A stretch of DNA of 60,000 nucleotides, taken from positions 85,093,884 through 85,153,883 of the forward strand of contig CM043944.1 in NCBI GenBank assembly GCA_014529385.2, written 5' to 3'. The notes beneath the pieces were generated by a model, which searched no databases, had not been told where the DNA came from, and saw only the letters and a list, made by a program, of their open reading frames with translations. The DNA is from Adiantum capillus-veneris (lineage: Eukaryota; Streptophyta; Polypodiopsida; Polypodiales; Pteridaceae). Position numbers and translations under genes: made by a program. Shown here piece after piece: positions 46,299 to 58,037 of this stretch (within the stretch, counting starts at the first letter, position 1; each line of letters starts with the position of its first letter).

Positions 46299-47977
46299 TT
46301 GGGACAACATGTATGCACTATGGATCTATCTCTTATTAGTTCTAGGGAAATCAAGGACCTATTGTGTAAAGGTCTGAATCATATCCCACTCCAACCACTA
46401 AATCCACACTTGGAATTTGCTGCATTACTTACTTGCTTGACTAAAGTAGTCAAGATACTGAATTTGGACAGTCTACAACATACTAGACTTGCTGATTCTC
46501 TATCCGCTCACTTTCAAACGTGTATTGAGGCAATCCCACCTGTAGGATTAGTCACGAAACAACATGGCTTTCCCCCTCACTATACTCTCTGATACATAAA
46601 CTCAAAAAGGATTGGTTTGTGGTAGGACTTGACAAAGACCCTCATATACTCACTATTGTTTGTAAACACTTAGCCAAGATTATGGCTCAGTCAAGGCTTA
46701 AAGGACCGAAATTTTTGCTTTCTGAAATGGGTCTTGAAGAAACCATTCGTTATCTAGATTCCTCCCTGAGGTACTTTAAATTAAATACTCAAAGTTTGAA
46801 ACTACCTATACTTTTTCCCACTTACAAAAGTCACAACCATAAGTTCAGATGGACTTCAGATGCCTCCAACTGTATTATGTTACATGCCACTAATGTGATC
46901 ACTGCTTGCCTCAATCTTATTCTTACCGGCTTTAATAAAATTTGTGAAAAAAAGTTTCTAATGGTGAAGACCTTCACTGGACTTATGATTAATAACTTCT
47001 GGCTTGTGAAGAACTCTTCTGAGGTATTCATTAATCTGCCGCATAACATTGTTTCAATGTTTTTAGCTGATATCACACAATGTTATGAAAACATATCCCT
47101 CTTTGGGCCTTCTGGGCTTTTCTTTGCTCTACAGCAGATTGGCAAAATGGTTTTCGCAAGGAGGAATGAGATGGGACACCAAACTATTTCACTAGCTAGA
47201 AGCCCAAGATGGGTAAAAAACATACAAAAAGGACCACCCACCCATTATAATCTCTATAATCTAATGGAGATTATTGAATGGCTCGTTCAAAATTTCTTTG
47301 TTATGCTAGGTGAACAATGCTTTCAACAAATCCATGGTATCCCGATGGGCTTCTCATGTTCACCAGTCATGTGCAATCTGTACTACCTGGCTTTTTTTAG
47401 TATAAATGGATACTTAAACAGCTGGAGACAATTGACACTACCATTGATCTTACAAAATTTTCCACACAATTATAGATATATGGATGATCTAATAAGCCTA
47501 AACAATCCTAGCTTTGCACAATGCTTACTATTAATCTATCTTGATACTCTTAAGATTGAACCAACCTTTATGGAGTACCTTAATATTGACAACAAAATTG
47601 TTGTTACTAAAACAATTTTCTTAAATCTGGAGTTGACACTCTGTTCTCCGTTTACTGGGAGTTATATCACTGAATTCTCCTGGAAGAGAGATAAGCTACA
47701 CCTAGGTCTGATTGAATTTGTCAGAAGAAAGAGTAATCGTCCACGAAAGATAGCAATAAAAACTTGTCTGGGCATGATATATCTCATTATGTATTCATCC
47801 TCAGACTCTTTCATTGTGTTTCAGGCAGTGTGTCATCTTATCAAGAAGTATGTAGCGAATGGGTTTGCTAGGAAAGAGCTACTTGGCACTAATAGTCATT
47901 TTCATAATAAAAACTCTTGGCCATTATGCTTGGCTAAAAAAGAGACGGTTATTGAACTTTTGGGACTTATTCACTAA
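46299..47977 (+). pseudogene. reverse transcriptase, Penelope-like
   Basis: A 452-codon open frame (46619-47977) follows 46299-46592 after a stop at about 46590. RT motifs in order: A, LADITQCYENI (about residue 149); B, HGIPMGFSCSPVMCNLYY (about 238); C, YRYMDDL (about 284); then a later motif TIFLNLEL (about 327). The order and the GIPMG and FL-x-L-x forms resemble Penelope-like and related non-LTR RTs, not gypsy or copia. The upstream part (NFWLVKNSSEVFINLPH) recalls RTs seen in algae and mosses (memory). No endonuclease is visible after it; 'Penelope-like' is likely but not proven. The RT frame itself is intact. Confidence 0.72.
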
Positions 47978-48057
47978 TACATTGGTTGTAGGGGAGGTCT
48001 CACCACCTGGTGATGACCCTCCTCACCAGATGGTAAGCCTTTCCTTGGGTAAGGGTG

Positions 48058-48060
<3 letters not shown>

Positions 48061-48093
<33 letters not shown>

Positions 48094-48255
48094 ACCTTCT
48101 AGAGGATATGAGACTCCTCATCCATGGTGTTATCCTGGGGTTTGCTTTCATTCTTTTGCAATCATTGACTACAAAAAAAAATCTCACCTATATGGAATAT
48201 ATCTCGCTCTCATAGAGCTTCCAACCACAACATTTTTGGATTAGGAGGGAAAGGC

Positions 48256-48317
<62 letters not shown>

Positions 48318-49405
48318 CTCTCTTTCACTCTACATCCTGCTCGAGTCTATCAGACTTTCTATCTTGAATTATCATTCTATTTCTCTTAGGTTGCTTTCAA
48401 CCTTGATAACATATCTCTTTCTCTCTCTCTTTCTCTTTCTCCCTCTCCTTGTATCTGGTTATCCCTCTAGAAATAATCGGACTTTGTACCTAGTATTTCC
48501 ATAGTGTATCACTTGGATATACTTTGACCCTTGGCAATCATGGAGTTGCTTGATTTTCCAACTATACATAATACATTGTGCTCTCCTTGGGACATAAACT
48601 GCTATCTACTGGTTACCCCATTAAACGGGTCTTATGCACAAACTACCTCTTAGTTAAAATGACCTTGTAATAGATTTTTTTCAATATGCGTTTCTGATTT
48701 AACCTTTGATAGTGCATCTGGTCGACGTGGATACATGCTTTCTTTGACGATCTGAACGTGGGTGAGTTGACTGTCTTTCTCTCCCATGTCTGACGCGCTC
48801 TATTTGGGGAGAATGGTAGCACGATGCTTGAGGAAGTCGGTGGCGAGTTAAAGCCTCTCTACCACCGCGTGATCTTCTCCCGAATATATGTCTATTGAGT
48901 TGATCCGAAGCGGTTGGGTAGCCTTATAAGGTGAACCACAGGCTCACTTAGTTTTCATTCTGCAAGAAAGTGTGTGTGTCCTCTCATTGTGTGCATAACC
49001 CTTCACTAAATACATTCTTCAAGCAAAACCTAAGGGCTCTGAAGCATGGCCCCCAATAGGAAATCCGTGGTGGATTCTACTGAGGTTAGAAAAAGCTTTT
49101 TTGATGCAAAACTATTATAATGGTTTTTTTGTGCTCTCCCAAATGGAGGATGTCTGGTTTGAATTTAACATCTTTAACTATGGGCATTGGTTAAATGAAC
49201 ACATAAACTTTCAAATTGATTGATGGGAATTTATTAAGCGCTTATGGTTGGGAGTTGAGGCAGGTTGTTGTATTGGTGCTCACTGGTTTTTCTTATGAAG
49301 GTTTGAGTTACATAAACTCGTAGGGTTCGGATTGAATTTTCCCAGCTATTGGCAAATGTTTTGACCTCGTACTCCTGCTCTTGGAAATTCTGTTCGGATT
49401 GAGTA
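48061..49405 (+). repeat. direct repeat 2 flanking the Penelope-like element (pLTR-like)
   Basis: Partner of 33780-35035. CT tracts at 48061-48091 and 48257-48313 occupy the same two positions as in repeat 1. It contains a second copy of the short first exon (ATG at 49046, MAPNRKSVVDSTE) with the GTTAG donor at 49085. It then breaks off at 49405 into the next CT block, so the following copy is truncated. Confidence 0.8.
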
Positions 49406-49415
49406 AGCTCTCCCT

Positions 49416-49421
<6 letters not shown>

Positions 49422-49497
<76 letters not shown>

Positions 49498-49569
49498 CAA
49501 AGTTGTGTTCACATGGTCAAAAGTGCAGTGAGAATGTTCTTCCTCACTCCACCTACATGAATAAGATCG

Positions 49570-49632
<63 letters not shown>

Positions 49633-49696
49633 CATCCACATGGTCAAAATTTTAGTGCGAATGCTTCTTAACACTCTTCCTAAGTGTGTGATCTTG

Positions 49697-49764
<68 letters not shown>

Positions 49765-49789
49765 TGTCTCTCTCTCTCTCTCTCTCTCA
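49422..49789. repeat. three long (CT)n tracts
   Basis: Tracts at 49422-49494, 49572-49629 and 49700-49789, each separated by a copy of the CCACATGGTCAAAA-type motif (49507-49522, 49634-49649). Frames on either strand are artefacts. Confidence 0.92.
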
Positions 49790-50730
49790 ACTGTGTCCCT
49801 TAAGTTTATGTACTATTTCATACTACGAATTGGTTTGCAATACATCTTAATGGGCCTGTTCTTAAAAAAGCATCTTAAGGTAGTGGCTCCAATTTGTTGT
49901 TAATCATAATCACATGGAAGCAAAAGCTACAATGGCAACTATTGCCTATGAGTTCACTTTTGTTTGTTTCACACTACTCAAAATAGAGAGTTTGCTAGGA
50001 CTCAATGGCTTAAGTTATATTTGTGCAAGTGTTTTATCCATTTACTTAAAACCCACAAGCTGAAGAAGTGAAACTGAATGACCTTGTCAAAAGCGTTGAG
50101 ATGAATTTCTGAACTATATTTTTCAAATATCAAAATTTGTAAGGTAATGAAAAAAACTTAACCATGCGCTCAAAGGAGAATGCAACAACAATTAGATATA
50201 TAAGCCATTTGATTAGTCATCTTAGGTATATGAAACATTGCTTACCTCTTGTAGTCATGGTGACATGTTAGTTTTGACCTTATGGTCAAATTCTTTTACT
50301 ATGTTCAATTGCAACTATTGTTTCTTTAAATCATCTCCTTTTCACAATCATCAACTTATGTGTTTACCACCTGAAAAACTTACTCATAGGTTTTGAACAT
50401 GGAGAAGAACCCACTTACCTAGGTTTTGACCATGTGAAGAGAGTAGTCGCACTTCAAAAAGAAGATACACTCACTCATAGGTTTTGAACATGTGGCAGAA
50501 CACACTCACCTAGGTTTTGACCATGCGGAGAGAGTAGTTATAGTTCAAAAAGAGTGGTCAAAAAACAAAAGAGAAAGTTTAAAAATGTTTTTACCACGTT
50601 TTGAAAAGCTAAGCAAGTGCATTTTAAAATGCTCAAACCTCAAAAGAGAAACTTTCCCCCAGTCAATACATGTGCTCGCTTTGACCACATGGTCAAAAAC
50701 CAAGTGAGCAAGTTTGTCCACATGTTCAAA
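49507..50730. repeat. dispersed TTTTGACCACATGGTCAAAA motif, second cluster
   Basis: Copies and half-copies lie near 49507, 49634, 50274, 50389, 50431, 50480, 50513, 50679-50699 (TTTGACCACATGGTCAAAA) and 50713. Some read in reverse (TTTTGACCATGTG). They lie upstream of the gene remnant at 50.8-52.4 kb, as the first cluster (18.4-19.2 kb) lies upstream of the one at 19.2 kb. Confidence 0.8.
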
Positions 50731-50825
50731 AAATAAGTGAGTGTGTTTTTAAATGTTCAAAACCCAAATGAGCAAGTTTGCTCCATTCTCAAAACCTATG
50801 TATTTAGTATTTAACCAAGGACTTT

Positions 50826-52370
50826 TTGACACAAATTTTATCTTCAAAGATGAAAGGGATTTATTTTTCAAATAGCGTGTTATACCTTCCTTTGTGTAGG
50901 AGGCATGAGTTGCCAATAATCAAGCGTGCTATGGACATCAACAAGGTGCATTTGTATAAGTCTACCTTGTTAAAGAATCCTTGGCTAGACATTCTTGACA
51001 TAGTACAAAACGACATATGGGCCATGACAGTAGATCTAACTATATGCATGAATCATCCTTGGGATATGAAAAAGACATCTATTGAGAAAACTTAACATCT
51101 AAATACATATCTGTCTTATTGCATCGAATTGTTAATGACCCCAAAGTTTAAAATATAATTGTTGAGTATAGAACATAGCTATCACCCCTCAAACAATTGT
51201 TTAAATGTGCATTGTTGAGTGAAACTATTTGGTTGTAAGGAGAAATTATAGATGGTACTTTTTGTCAATCATAAGCCTCCAAGAAAGATATGATTATGGA
51301 ATTTTAACTAAGCAATGTCTTTTTGGGTTTTGACAGATGTAGCACATGGTATCATGACAACTTTATCGCTATCTGAAACTTCATCAAAGCTATGTGTTAT
51401 CTTGGATCTTAATGGCCTACTGTTACGACGTTGTTTTTCAGAATCCTAAAAGTTCCAAAGTCTCCAAGTTGGCAAAAATTGGGTGGTTCTTCGGCCAGGG
51501 TGTATGGAGTTTCTTAATGCCTTCTTTGAAAGATTTCATTTTGGAATTCGGTCAACATCTTTGCTCCACAATATGTTGGAAATAATAAGGTGTTTAGAGA
51601 CTCATGCAATGAATAATTTTCCTTTCTTCATGATATGGACTCAAGAAGATTGCCACAAGCATTCAAAGACTATCATATATTGACCGGATAAGATGGGGGT
51701 GGAAGCAATGTTCAAACCTCTTGAGTATATTTGGAGTCAGTTTGGAGATGTTCGCAAACATACAAGGACAATTCTACTTGATGATATCCCTTACAAGGGA
51801 TGTCCATCCAGTCGAGAATTGTATCTTTCCCACCTCCTTTGATGTCAATGTTGCCGATTCAGTTTTGATTGAAGAATTTTTGCCATACTTGGTGCAATTA
51901 AGCGAATCAAGTGATGCATGTGGGGTTGTGAAATTTTATTCCTATGGTCAAGAGCCTATTCAATTTGTACATGCATTGTATGAGCAGTTTAAGAGTGTTA
52001 TTGATGGCTAGACCAAACCTAGCAATAGTGATGTCTCATCTTCTCAATCAGTTCAATCCAAACGTCTTGGCAGCAAGCATGGAAGATCTGTTCAATCCTC
52101 TATCACCTCTTTAAAGGGCCTTCTCTATCACAAGGATTGGCTTCATCAATCACGACCACAACAAAGCATTCTCTTTTTCCATCAAATGATTCTCAAAGAT
52201 CGAATCTACATAAACTTTGTTTGACCTCAACTTTAAAGGACATGGAAGCTATGCACATAGCTCAAGAGTTGGGCTATAACAAGAGTTACATAAATGGAGG
52301 ATTTGCTAAACATTTCATAGATATCTTAGGAAAAATGTATCCCACCAAGGACGATACCAAAGCCCCATGA
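50826..52370 (+). pseudogene. FCP1/NIF-type phosphatase-like gene remnant
   Basis: FCP1-type enzymes remove phosphate from proteins through an HAD fold. One frame from 51393 to 51840 reads CVILDLNGLLLRRCF (motif I, DLNG in place of DLDET), VVLRPGCMEFLNAFFERF, FPFFMIWTQEDC, KPLEYIWSQFGDV and TILLDDIPYKGCPSS (late motif with DD). Stops interrupt it at about 51436, 51681 and 51841. The DLNG form lacks the second Asp of the catalytic DxD, so catalysis is doubtful even if intact. Flanking frames (50826-51095; 51721-52011; 52137-52370) show no known domain. It may be the distal part of the same kind of unit as at 19.2 and 32.5 kb (inference). Confidence 0.65.
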
Positions 52371-53399
52371 TGTAAATTTCACTCTGATAGAGTGAACAAT
52401 GCTAAGTTGTAAATACTTAAAACTTCACAGAGTAGATTTTCATCAAGATGCACCTTTGACAACACATTTTTACATTACTTTGTATCTTGTACTTTTGTGA
52501 TTTCAAGTAGATATGCTTGTAGATTAATTTATTTTGTGTATCATTGTTTGGTGTTTCTTAGCACCACCACCTAAAAGAGAAAATAATCTACTCTTATGCC
52601 CAAGAAAAAGCTTTACTTAAGAACTTATCACACTTGGTGGCATTCTTTTGGATTTACTTATAATGGTCATATGTGACCTTGATAATGTTTCATCATGCTT
52701 CATGCCAAACACAGTTGTGATACATGTTGTGGTCACCCATGTAAAATTTATTGGAGAGTAAACCTCTATGTGTATGAGTGAATTTACTCCTTAAGCATTT
52801 TAAAGCTCTATGTACACAAACACATTGTCACAAATTGCTAGTTGTATAAAATTTCACATCATTTGTTCTTGTATCTTGTCTCATTAGTGAACTAAGTAAA
52901 CAAGCATGTACCTTCCTTTTTGCTTTAGACATTTCACAATCTTGCTGATATAGTTTGAAGATGATTTTGGGACAATATGAAAGGACTATAGTAAACAATA
53001 CACATGTATTAAGAATTCTAGAGAAACATGACATTGCTTGAGCTTGATCAAATAGTTCTGTGCAAAAATTTTGCTCGCAATGTCAAACCTACTCAACAAT
53101 GGATCTCATGGAGTTGAAGTGATTACTCAAAAAGTAATGCATTTTGTGTGCGTTTCCAAGTTACCATTGTAACTTACCATACTTTGATCTAAAGATCTAT
53201 GGTCTTTCTAAAAAAATTCTCTACACATTTATCCACATTTATGATAATAAGTTAATGGCACAATTCAAAGATACAACAAGTAGTATCTCATTGACAATTT
53301 TTATGGTTGGAAAGAAAATAATGATGATTGAAACACATAGCAAAGTACTATATCGTGGATAAAACTTCACCACATTTACAAAGTGGGAATTAGGAGATT
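52371..53399. other. AT-rich DNA without a recognised feature
   Basis: Short frames such as 53144-53362 (plus) lack domains. I see no repeat structure. Confidence 0.5.
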
Positions 53400-54935
53400 C
53401 CCATATTTATTAATAAGGTGTTACTCTTTAACATATTTGGAACCCAAACCAAAATCAACTGGATGTGTTCTGGTTGATAATATTTATGAACCAATAAATG
53501 CAGTGTTGCAAGCTTTTCAAGCTGGGTTAAAAGTTGTGCAAACGTTGGAAAGCCAATGGAAAAACTATCCAATGCCTAAAATGGAAGCAGCTAAATTAGA
53601 AGCTTATAGAAACCAAGTGAAAATTACACAAAATTGGATGGAAATAAAAAATCCTCAGCAGGAAGTTATAGGAGAACCATCAAAAATTTAGACCAAAACC
53701 ATGAGAGAAAAAGCTCAAGAAAAGGGAGGATCAAAAAACTGGGAAAATGATGGAACACAACCACCTAAATTGGAAACTCTAGTGAAGAAGGATGGGACAG
53801 AGTGCTAATAGTTGAAGACGATTGGACAACCTATATGTGGGAACGAGTTAGGGAAGTAAAAGATGGGAGCTTGACTCTCAAATCAGCACTAATCAAAGAA
53901 GTTCGGTTTGACAAACCATCCATAAAACATTGTACAAAGATTGGGGATCAGAGTAGTTAGGCGCTACAAAAGCTAAAACCTAGCAAACACTACCATCTTA
54001 CCTAGGCGAGAATGAAGAGAAATCAATGGTATGCAAAACAACAAAACTAGAAAGGCCAAAATAGAATTTGGATGTGGCTAATCTACAATCCATTATGATG
54101 ACGCCAATTCATTACATAATCACTTTGGGTGAGCTATTGAAGTTGAGACCACATCTATGGGGAGACATACAAACCACCATGGGAAAGATGGATTAAAAGG
54201 AGCATCTCAAATGAACCTGAAAAAATTACAAAACAAGGAGATACAGACTACACTTGTCAAGTCGGTACCTATGAATAAGGTCAAAGACTATTGTGAAGGG
54301 AATGAGGGAAACACGACCCTTCCAGTACAATACAGTGATGTAATGACTATGGCTATTTTAGACAGTGGCGAAGGCATGTCCATAGCAACCAAAGCTGTTT
54401 GGGAAGCTTGGGGAAAGCCAACAATTAGGCAAACTAGAATGAAATTGCAATTGGCAGATGGACACATAGAGAAACCAATGGCCCTACTAGAGAATGTGAT
54501 AGTAACCTCTTGTAGGATTGACTACTAGCACACTTTTTCCATTGTAGACTTTGGGAAGAAACTCAATTTTGAAATCATCTTGGGAAGACCGTTCATGAAA
54601 TAAATACAATTAATCCAAGATTGGGGCAATGATTATCTCTACCTAAAACAAGTAGGGGCAATCACCCAAGTGAACTTGAAAGACCATTCTTACAAGGATG
54701 TCTTAAGAACACCAATACAAGAACTGAAATCGAAAACTTGTGCAAAAATTGAACTGCCATCATGGGTACATAAAAACACTCCAATTTGGATGTATGGGGA
54801 TTCGCAATCGGGTAGATAATGAAGGGAAGACTGCGTTTTTAGATAGAGATGTAAATGATACAGATTACATACCAGAACCATTCAAGACCTATTTAGGAAT
54901 TTTGGAAATTATTCAAATCACATTTCTTATAACGC
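53400..54935 (+). pseudogene. gag C-terminus and protease remnant 'C', related to element D
   Basis: Protease is recognisable from about 54110: ITLGELLKLRPHLWGD, VKDYCEGNEGNTTLP, MAILDSGEGMSIATKAVW (catalytic DSG kept), LQLADGHIEKP, FSIVDFGKK and EIILGRPFMK. This aligns through its length with D's protease, where DSG has become DIG. Stops follow RIDY (about 54528) and RPFMK (about 54600). Upstream 53400-53690 (LEAYRNQVKITQNWMEIK) may be gag but is weak. It ends where element B begins, so B inserted into, or rearranged with, this D-relative. Confidence 0.7.
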
Positions 54936-56027
54936 TGTCAGGAGTTTTTTGGAGCAAGGGATTGCGCATATGTACATATACATGCATGGTGCATCAAATA
55001 AAGAATTGCCCATTTTTCAGAGCCAGGTGGTTACGTGGGGCCCACATGTGTACAGGTAGGACAGGGTGTACATAGTGCATCGATTTTCACTATTACCAGT
55101 ACCACTGTGTTTTTTCTACAATAAGGAGGAGTTGGTAGCACGTAAAACATCTCGAGGAAGCTATCCGCGGGCCGACGACATGAGGTAAGCAGGTGCGTCA
55201 GATGGCATCTAGTGACGTCAGGAGGGCGAACGGGGTCAATATTTGCACGCGGATGAGGACGGACACAACGTGGGTGTTTTCTTGTGAGAGTTATGCAGAA
55301 AGGTCATCATTAGGACCACTTTTTGGGGCCACTTCACGTGGTGGCGAGATGCATTATTGGAAAAAAGCTGAGTGCCAGGTGTGCGAATGATGCAAAAAGG
55401 TGACAACTATGCACTGCGAGGTCAGTTTTTGGTATCTTCGGGGTCCGTTTGAGGTCATCTAAAAGGCCAAGGGTGCCCAACTAAAAAAGATAAGTGTGGG
55501 AACTGAAAAAACAGAGAGAAGACCAAAAAAAACATGGAGAAGAGAGGAGGAACAGCCGCAAGTGTGTTTTTGGGGGTTTTTGGAGCCTGTTTTGGCCGTA
55601 AACTGCTCATCCGAGGTCGGATTTGAGCACTTTGACATTGTAGACTGGGATTTTGGGCCGTTCCGGACGCGATGGCGCTGTCCATTTTGCCAAATTCCTC
55701 ACTCTTTTCTTGATGTTTTTTTGTGTAAGTTTCTCCTATGAGCGAAGTTTCTGCTCTAGTATCTGACTTGTTTTACCCATATTGTGTGAGCTATTTGCCC
55801 CATTGGTGTTGGCCAAAGCTCAATTGTATCTAAGCATCAGAAATTCTCCTCTTTTGAGCTGATTTTTTTGGGTGTGTCTCTCTCCTCTCACTCCAGAGGT
55901 GTGTTCCCTGTCTCGGCCAGGTGTGTTGTCTAAGCCGAGTGGTGCCCCATAGTGTGTGTGTGTATCTAACCAAGAGTGTGTGTCGGGTTGTTATAGAGGC
56001 GCTGTGTGTGTTTTCATCCCGCTCACA
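54936..56027 (+). repeat. 5' LTR of element B
   Basis: 1092 bp, reverse-oriented relative of the A LTRs (about 1145 bp) with several small deletions and substitutions. Confidence 0.9.
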
Positions 56028-56055
56028 TTCTTTTGGCGCCCCCACTGAGGATCTT
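56028..56055 (+). promoter_or_regulatory. primer-binding site of element B
   Basis: TTCTTTTGGCGCCCCCACTG follows the LTR; TGGCGCC begins at 56034. This is the undecayed form of the A site. The complementary tRNA was not identified. Confidence 0.65.
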
Positions 56056-56071
56056 CTTCGAGTACCTTCTG

Positions 56072-56142
56072 CTTCGAGATTCGAGACTACAGGTTACAGA
56101 TTACAGATTACAGGTTACAGGTTACAGGTTACAGGTTACAGG
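56072..56142 (+). repeat. heptamer arrays TTCGAGA and TTACAGG in the leader of B
   Basis: Two TTCGAGA units and a CTACAGG pass into six or seven TTACAG(G/A) units. They resemble a telomere repeat only in length. The same arrays with other copy numbers lie in A. Confidence 0.85.
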
Positions 56143-57077
56143 TGATTCACACAGGTACAGGTAGCTGGAGTACAGTGATATACTAGCAGTGATGTCACTT
56201 GCAGTTGTTGTGGGTATGCATCATTTGGCGCCTGTTTGAGCGCATTGTCTGCTGGATTGTACGTTACTTGTGGAAACTTCCATTGTACGCATTTGTGGAG
56301 CCATACTTGGTTGTATTTGGCAGTCCCAGCCATTTCTAAGACTTGGTCTGGAAGATAGTCATTTCTGAGACTTGACTATAAGCGATTTGCATTAGCCTTC
56401 GTGTGAGGGTCGATAGCGTGAGGTTTTTATTGAGTTGGGGGATTCTCAAATGTAGAGATCCTTTCGGTGATACAGGTAGTTGGAGCACCCTTTTTGTGAC
56501 CTCGCCATAGGCTATGTACTAGTGAGTCCTACTTGATGCTCGGGTTCTATTGTTGACAGTTTATGCATACATATACAGTCTATATTTTGGGTTCCTACTG
56601 CTCTATTTCTGGGGAAACTCTGCCAAAATTTTTCCAAGTTATTATGGCTGGTTTTTTGGTCTTTTGACCTATTTATGCTGTTATGCTGCTGAAATTTTGG
56701 CAAAATCAGAGGTTAACTCAGGTGTGCCTTCTTGGGAGCTTCATGGTTGGCTTTAATGGATGATCAAAATGGCCCTCAATTCACTCCATTTCATTTAACT
56801 CAAAGAATCCAGATAAATGTTCATGTGTCCAGGAAGATTTTTTTCCAGCAGCGCATAGTCTTTATGTTCGGGCCGAGAAGATTAAGATAGATCCTAGAAT
56901 GTCCTTTGCCTGTTGTAATTCCGATGATTAACTATGAAAACTCATTTGATGTGCATGTGTTTGTCCTTATCTAAAGTTGAGCTCCATTGAAGTTTGTGGG
57001 AATTGAGTCAGTCAGAAATTTTGGGTTCTTGCACGTGTGTTCAAAAGGGTTCTCAAAGCATCATCATTTGGGTAGCC
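56143..57077 (+). other. untranslated leader of element B
   Basis: Non-coding between PBS and gag. It includes about 315 bp (56160-56473) that element A lacks. The extra segment is bounded by two similar sequences, AGGTAGCTGGAG and AGGTAGTTGGAG. Confidence 0.7.
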
Positions 57078-58037
57078 ATGGCTTTCTCTTATCCGGAGTT
57101 TCATGGAAGAAGTGATGAAGATGTGGAAGGCTTTTTGGAAAAGATGGAGGTTGCTTGCATTAGCAACCAGATTCATGACCCTGCGCACATGTTACGCCTT
57201 CTCCAAATTTGTTTGAAGAGTGATGCACGAGTTTGGTCTAAAGCATTTGAAGAGGAGTTGTGTGTGGCTGATCCACCTGTAAGGTTGAGTTGGGACAATC
57301 TACGACATGGGTTGGAAGTGGAGTTTGTGAAGATAGAAGATCCTGACAAAGTGTGGCAAGAAGTACAGGCTTTGGTGCAAAAGGAAGGTGAGCCAGTAGA
57401 TGCGTACATACGTAAGTTCTCATTGGCATGGGAGCGGATGTGCAAGGCCTTAGCACCACAGGTACCCCCGCCTGACATGATGAAGAAGGACAGGTTCTTG
57501 GCTGGTCTTTGGGAGAATATACGTTGGAGAGTGGAGCTAAAGAAGCCTAGGACATATGAAGATGCACTAGAGGTAGCAAGGAACAAAGAGTGGAAGTTGA
57601 GGAAAATGAGCCAATTAGGGGTGGAGTCTTTGCCAATGAGGTTTGAATTTCAACCTATAGAGTCTTTACAAGGTCGCATGTCAGGGGTTCATCATGAACC
57701 AGTGGTTCCTGTTACTACTCAGGTTATGCCAGCAGTGGTCACTACAGCAGTGCAAGATGATGGGCTAAGGCAAGACATGAGGCAAATGGTAGATTTGATG
57801 AAGAATCTCAGCCTAAACATGCTAGGTCAAGTGGGAAATAATCGAGGTCGAGGGAGGTATGCAAATCAGCCAGGAGGTGAAGAAAGACCTAGGAATGGTG
57901 TTGGACAAAGCAATGGTAGGTTTTGGAGGCAGACGCCCACATGTTATAATTGTGGAGAGTTGGGTCACATCAGCCCGCAATGTGATAAGCCACCAATGAT
58001 GGGGGAGACATGTATCCATTGCCAAGACAGGTGCTAA
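57078..58037 (+). CDS. gag of element B
   Basis: I chose the ATG at 57078 (GCCATGGC context, conserved in A) though the frame is open from 56994. The gag domain runs MAFSYPEFHGRSDEDVEG, VWSKAFEEELCV, DAYIRKFSLAWERM and KKPRTYEDALEVARNKEWK. A complete CCHC zinc knuckle CYNCGELGHISPQC lies near residue 290. The frame ends at 58037 after a G5 run at 58001-58005, where A has G6 and reads on in frame. B therefore either lost a base or needs ribosomal frameshifting to reach pol. Confidence 0.88.
   Translation: MAFSYPEFHGRSDEDVEGFLEKMEVACISNQIHDPAHMLRLLQICLKSDARVWSKAFEEELCVADPPVRLSWDNLRHGLEVEFVKIEDPDKVWQEVQALVQKEGEPVDAYIRKFSLAWERMCKALAPQVPPPDMMKKDRFLAGLWENIRWRVELKKPRTYEDALEVARNKEWKLRKMSQLGVESLPMRFEFQPIESLQGRMSGVHHEPVVPVTTQVMPAVVTTAVQDDGLRQDMRQMVDLMKNLSLNMLGQVGNNRGRGRYANQPGGEERPRNGVGQSNGRFWRQTPTCYNCGELGHISPQCDKPPMMGETCIHCQDRC

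Larger units (their letters stand above)
34683..47977 (+). mobile_element. Penelope-like retroelement interrupted by gypsy element A
   Basis: A single transcription unit can be traced. A first exon at 34683-34721 (MAPNKKSVVDSTE) ends at a GTTAG donor. The acceptor TTTACTTCAG ends at 44630, and the main coding region (44631-47977) ends with an RT domain. Element A (36130-44546) lies inside the intron; without it the intron is about 1.5 kb. Direct repeats at 33780-35035 and 48061-49405 flank the unit. Penelope-like elements are known for retained introns and pseudo-LTRs, which fits. No GIY-YIG endonuclease was recognised. Stops and shifts show it is dead. Confidence 0.65.

Noticed and set aside
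46619-47977. Penelope-like RT as telomerase
   Set aside because: No telomerase-specific domain is visible, and the unit has element-type flanking repeats.
56088-56142. TTACAGG heptamers as interstitial telomere repeats
   Set aside because: The plant telomere unit is TTTAGGG. The sequence differs and the site is a retroelement leader.
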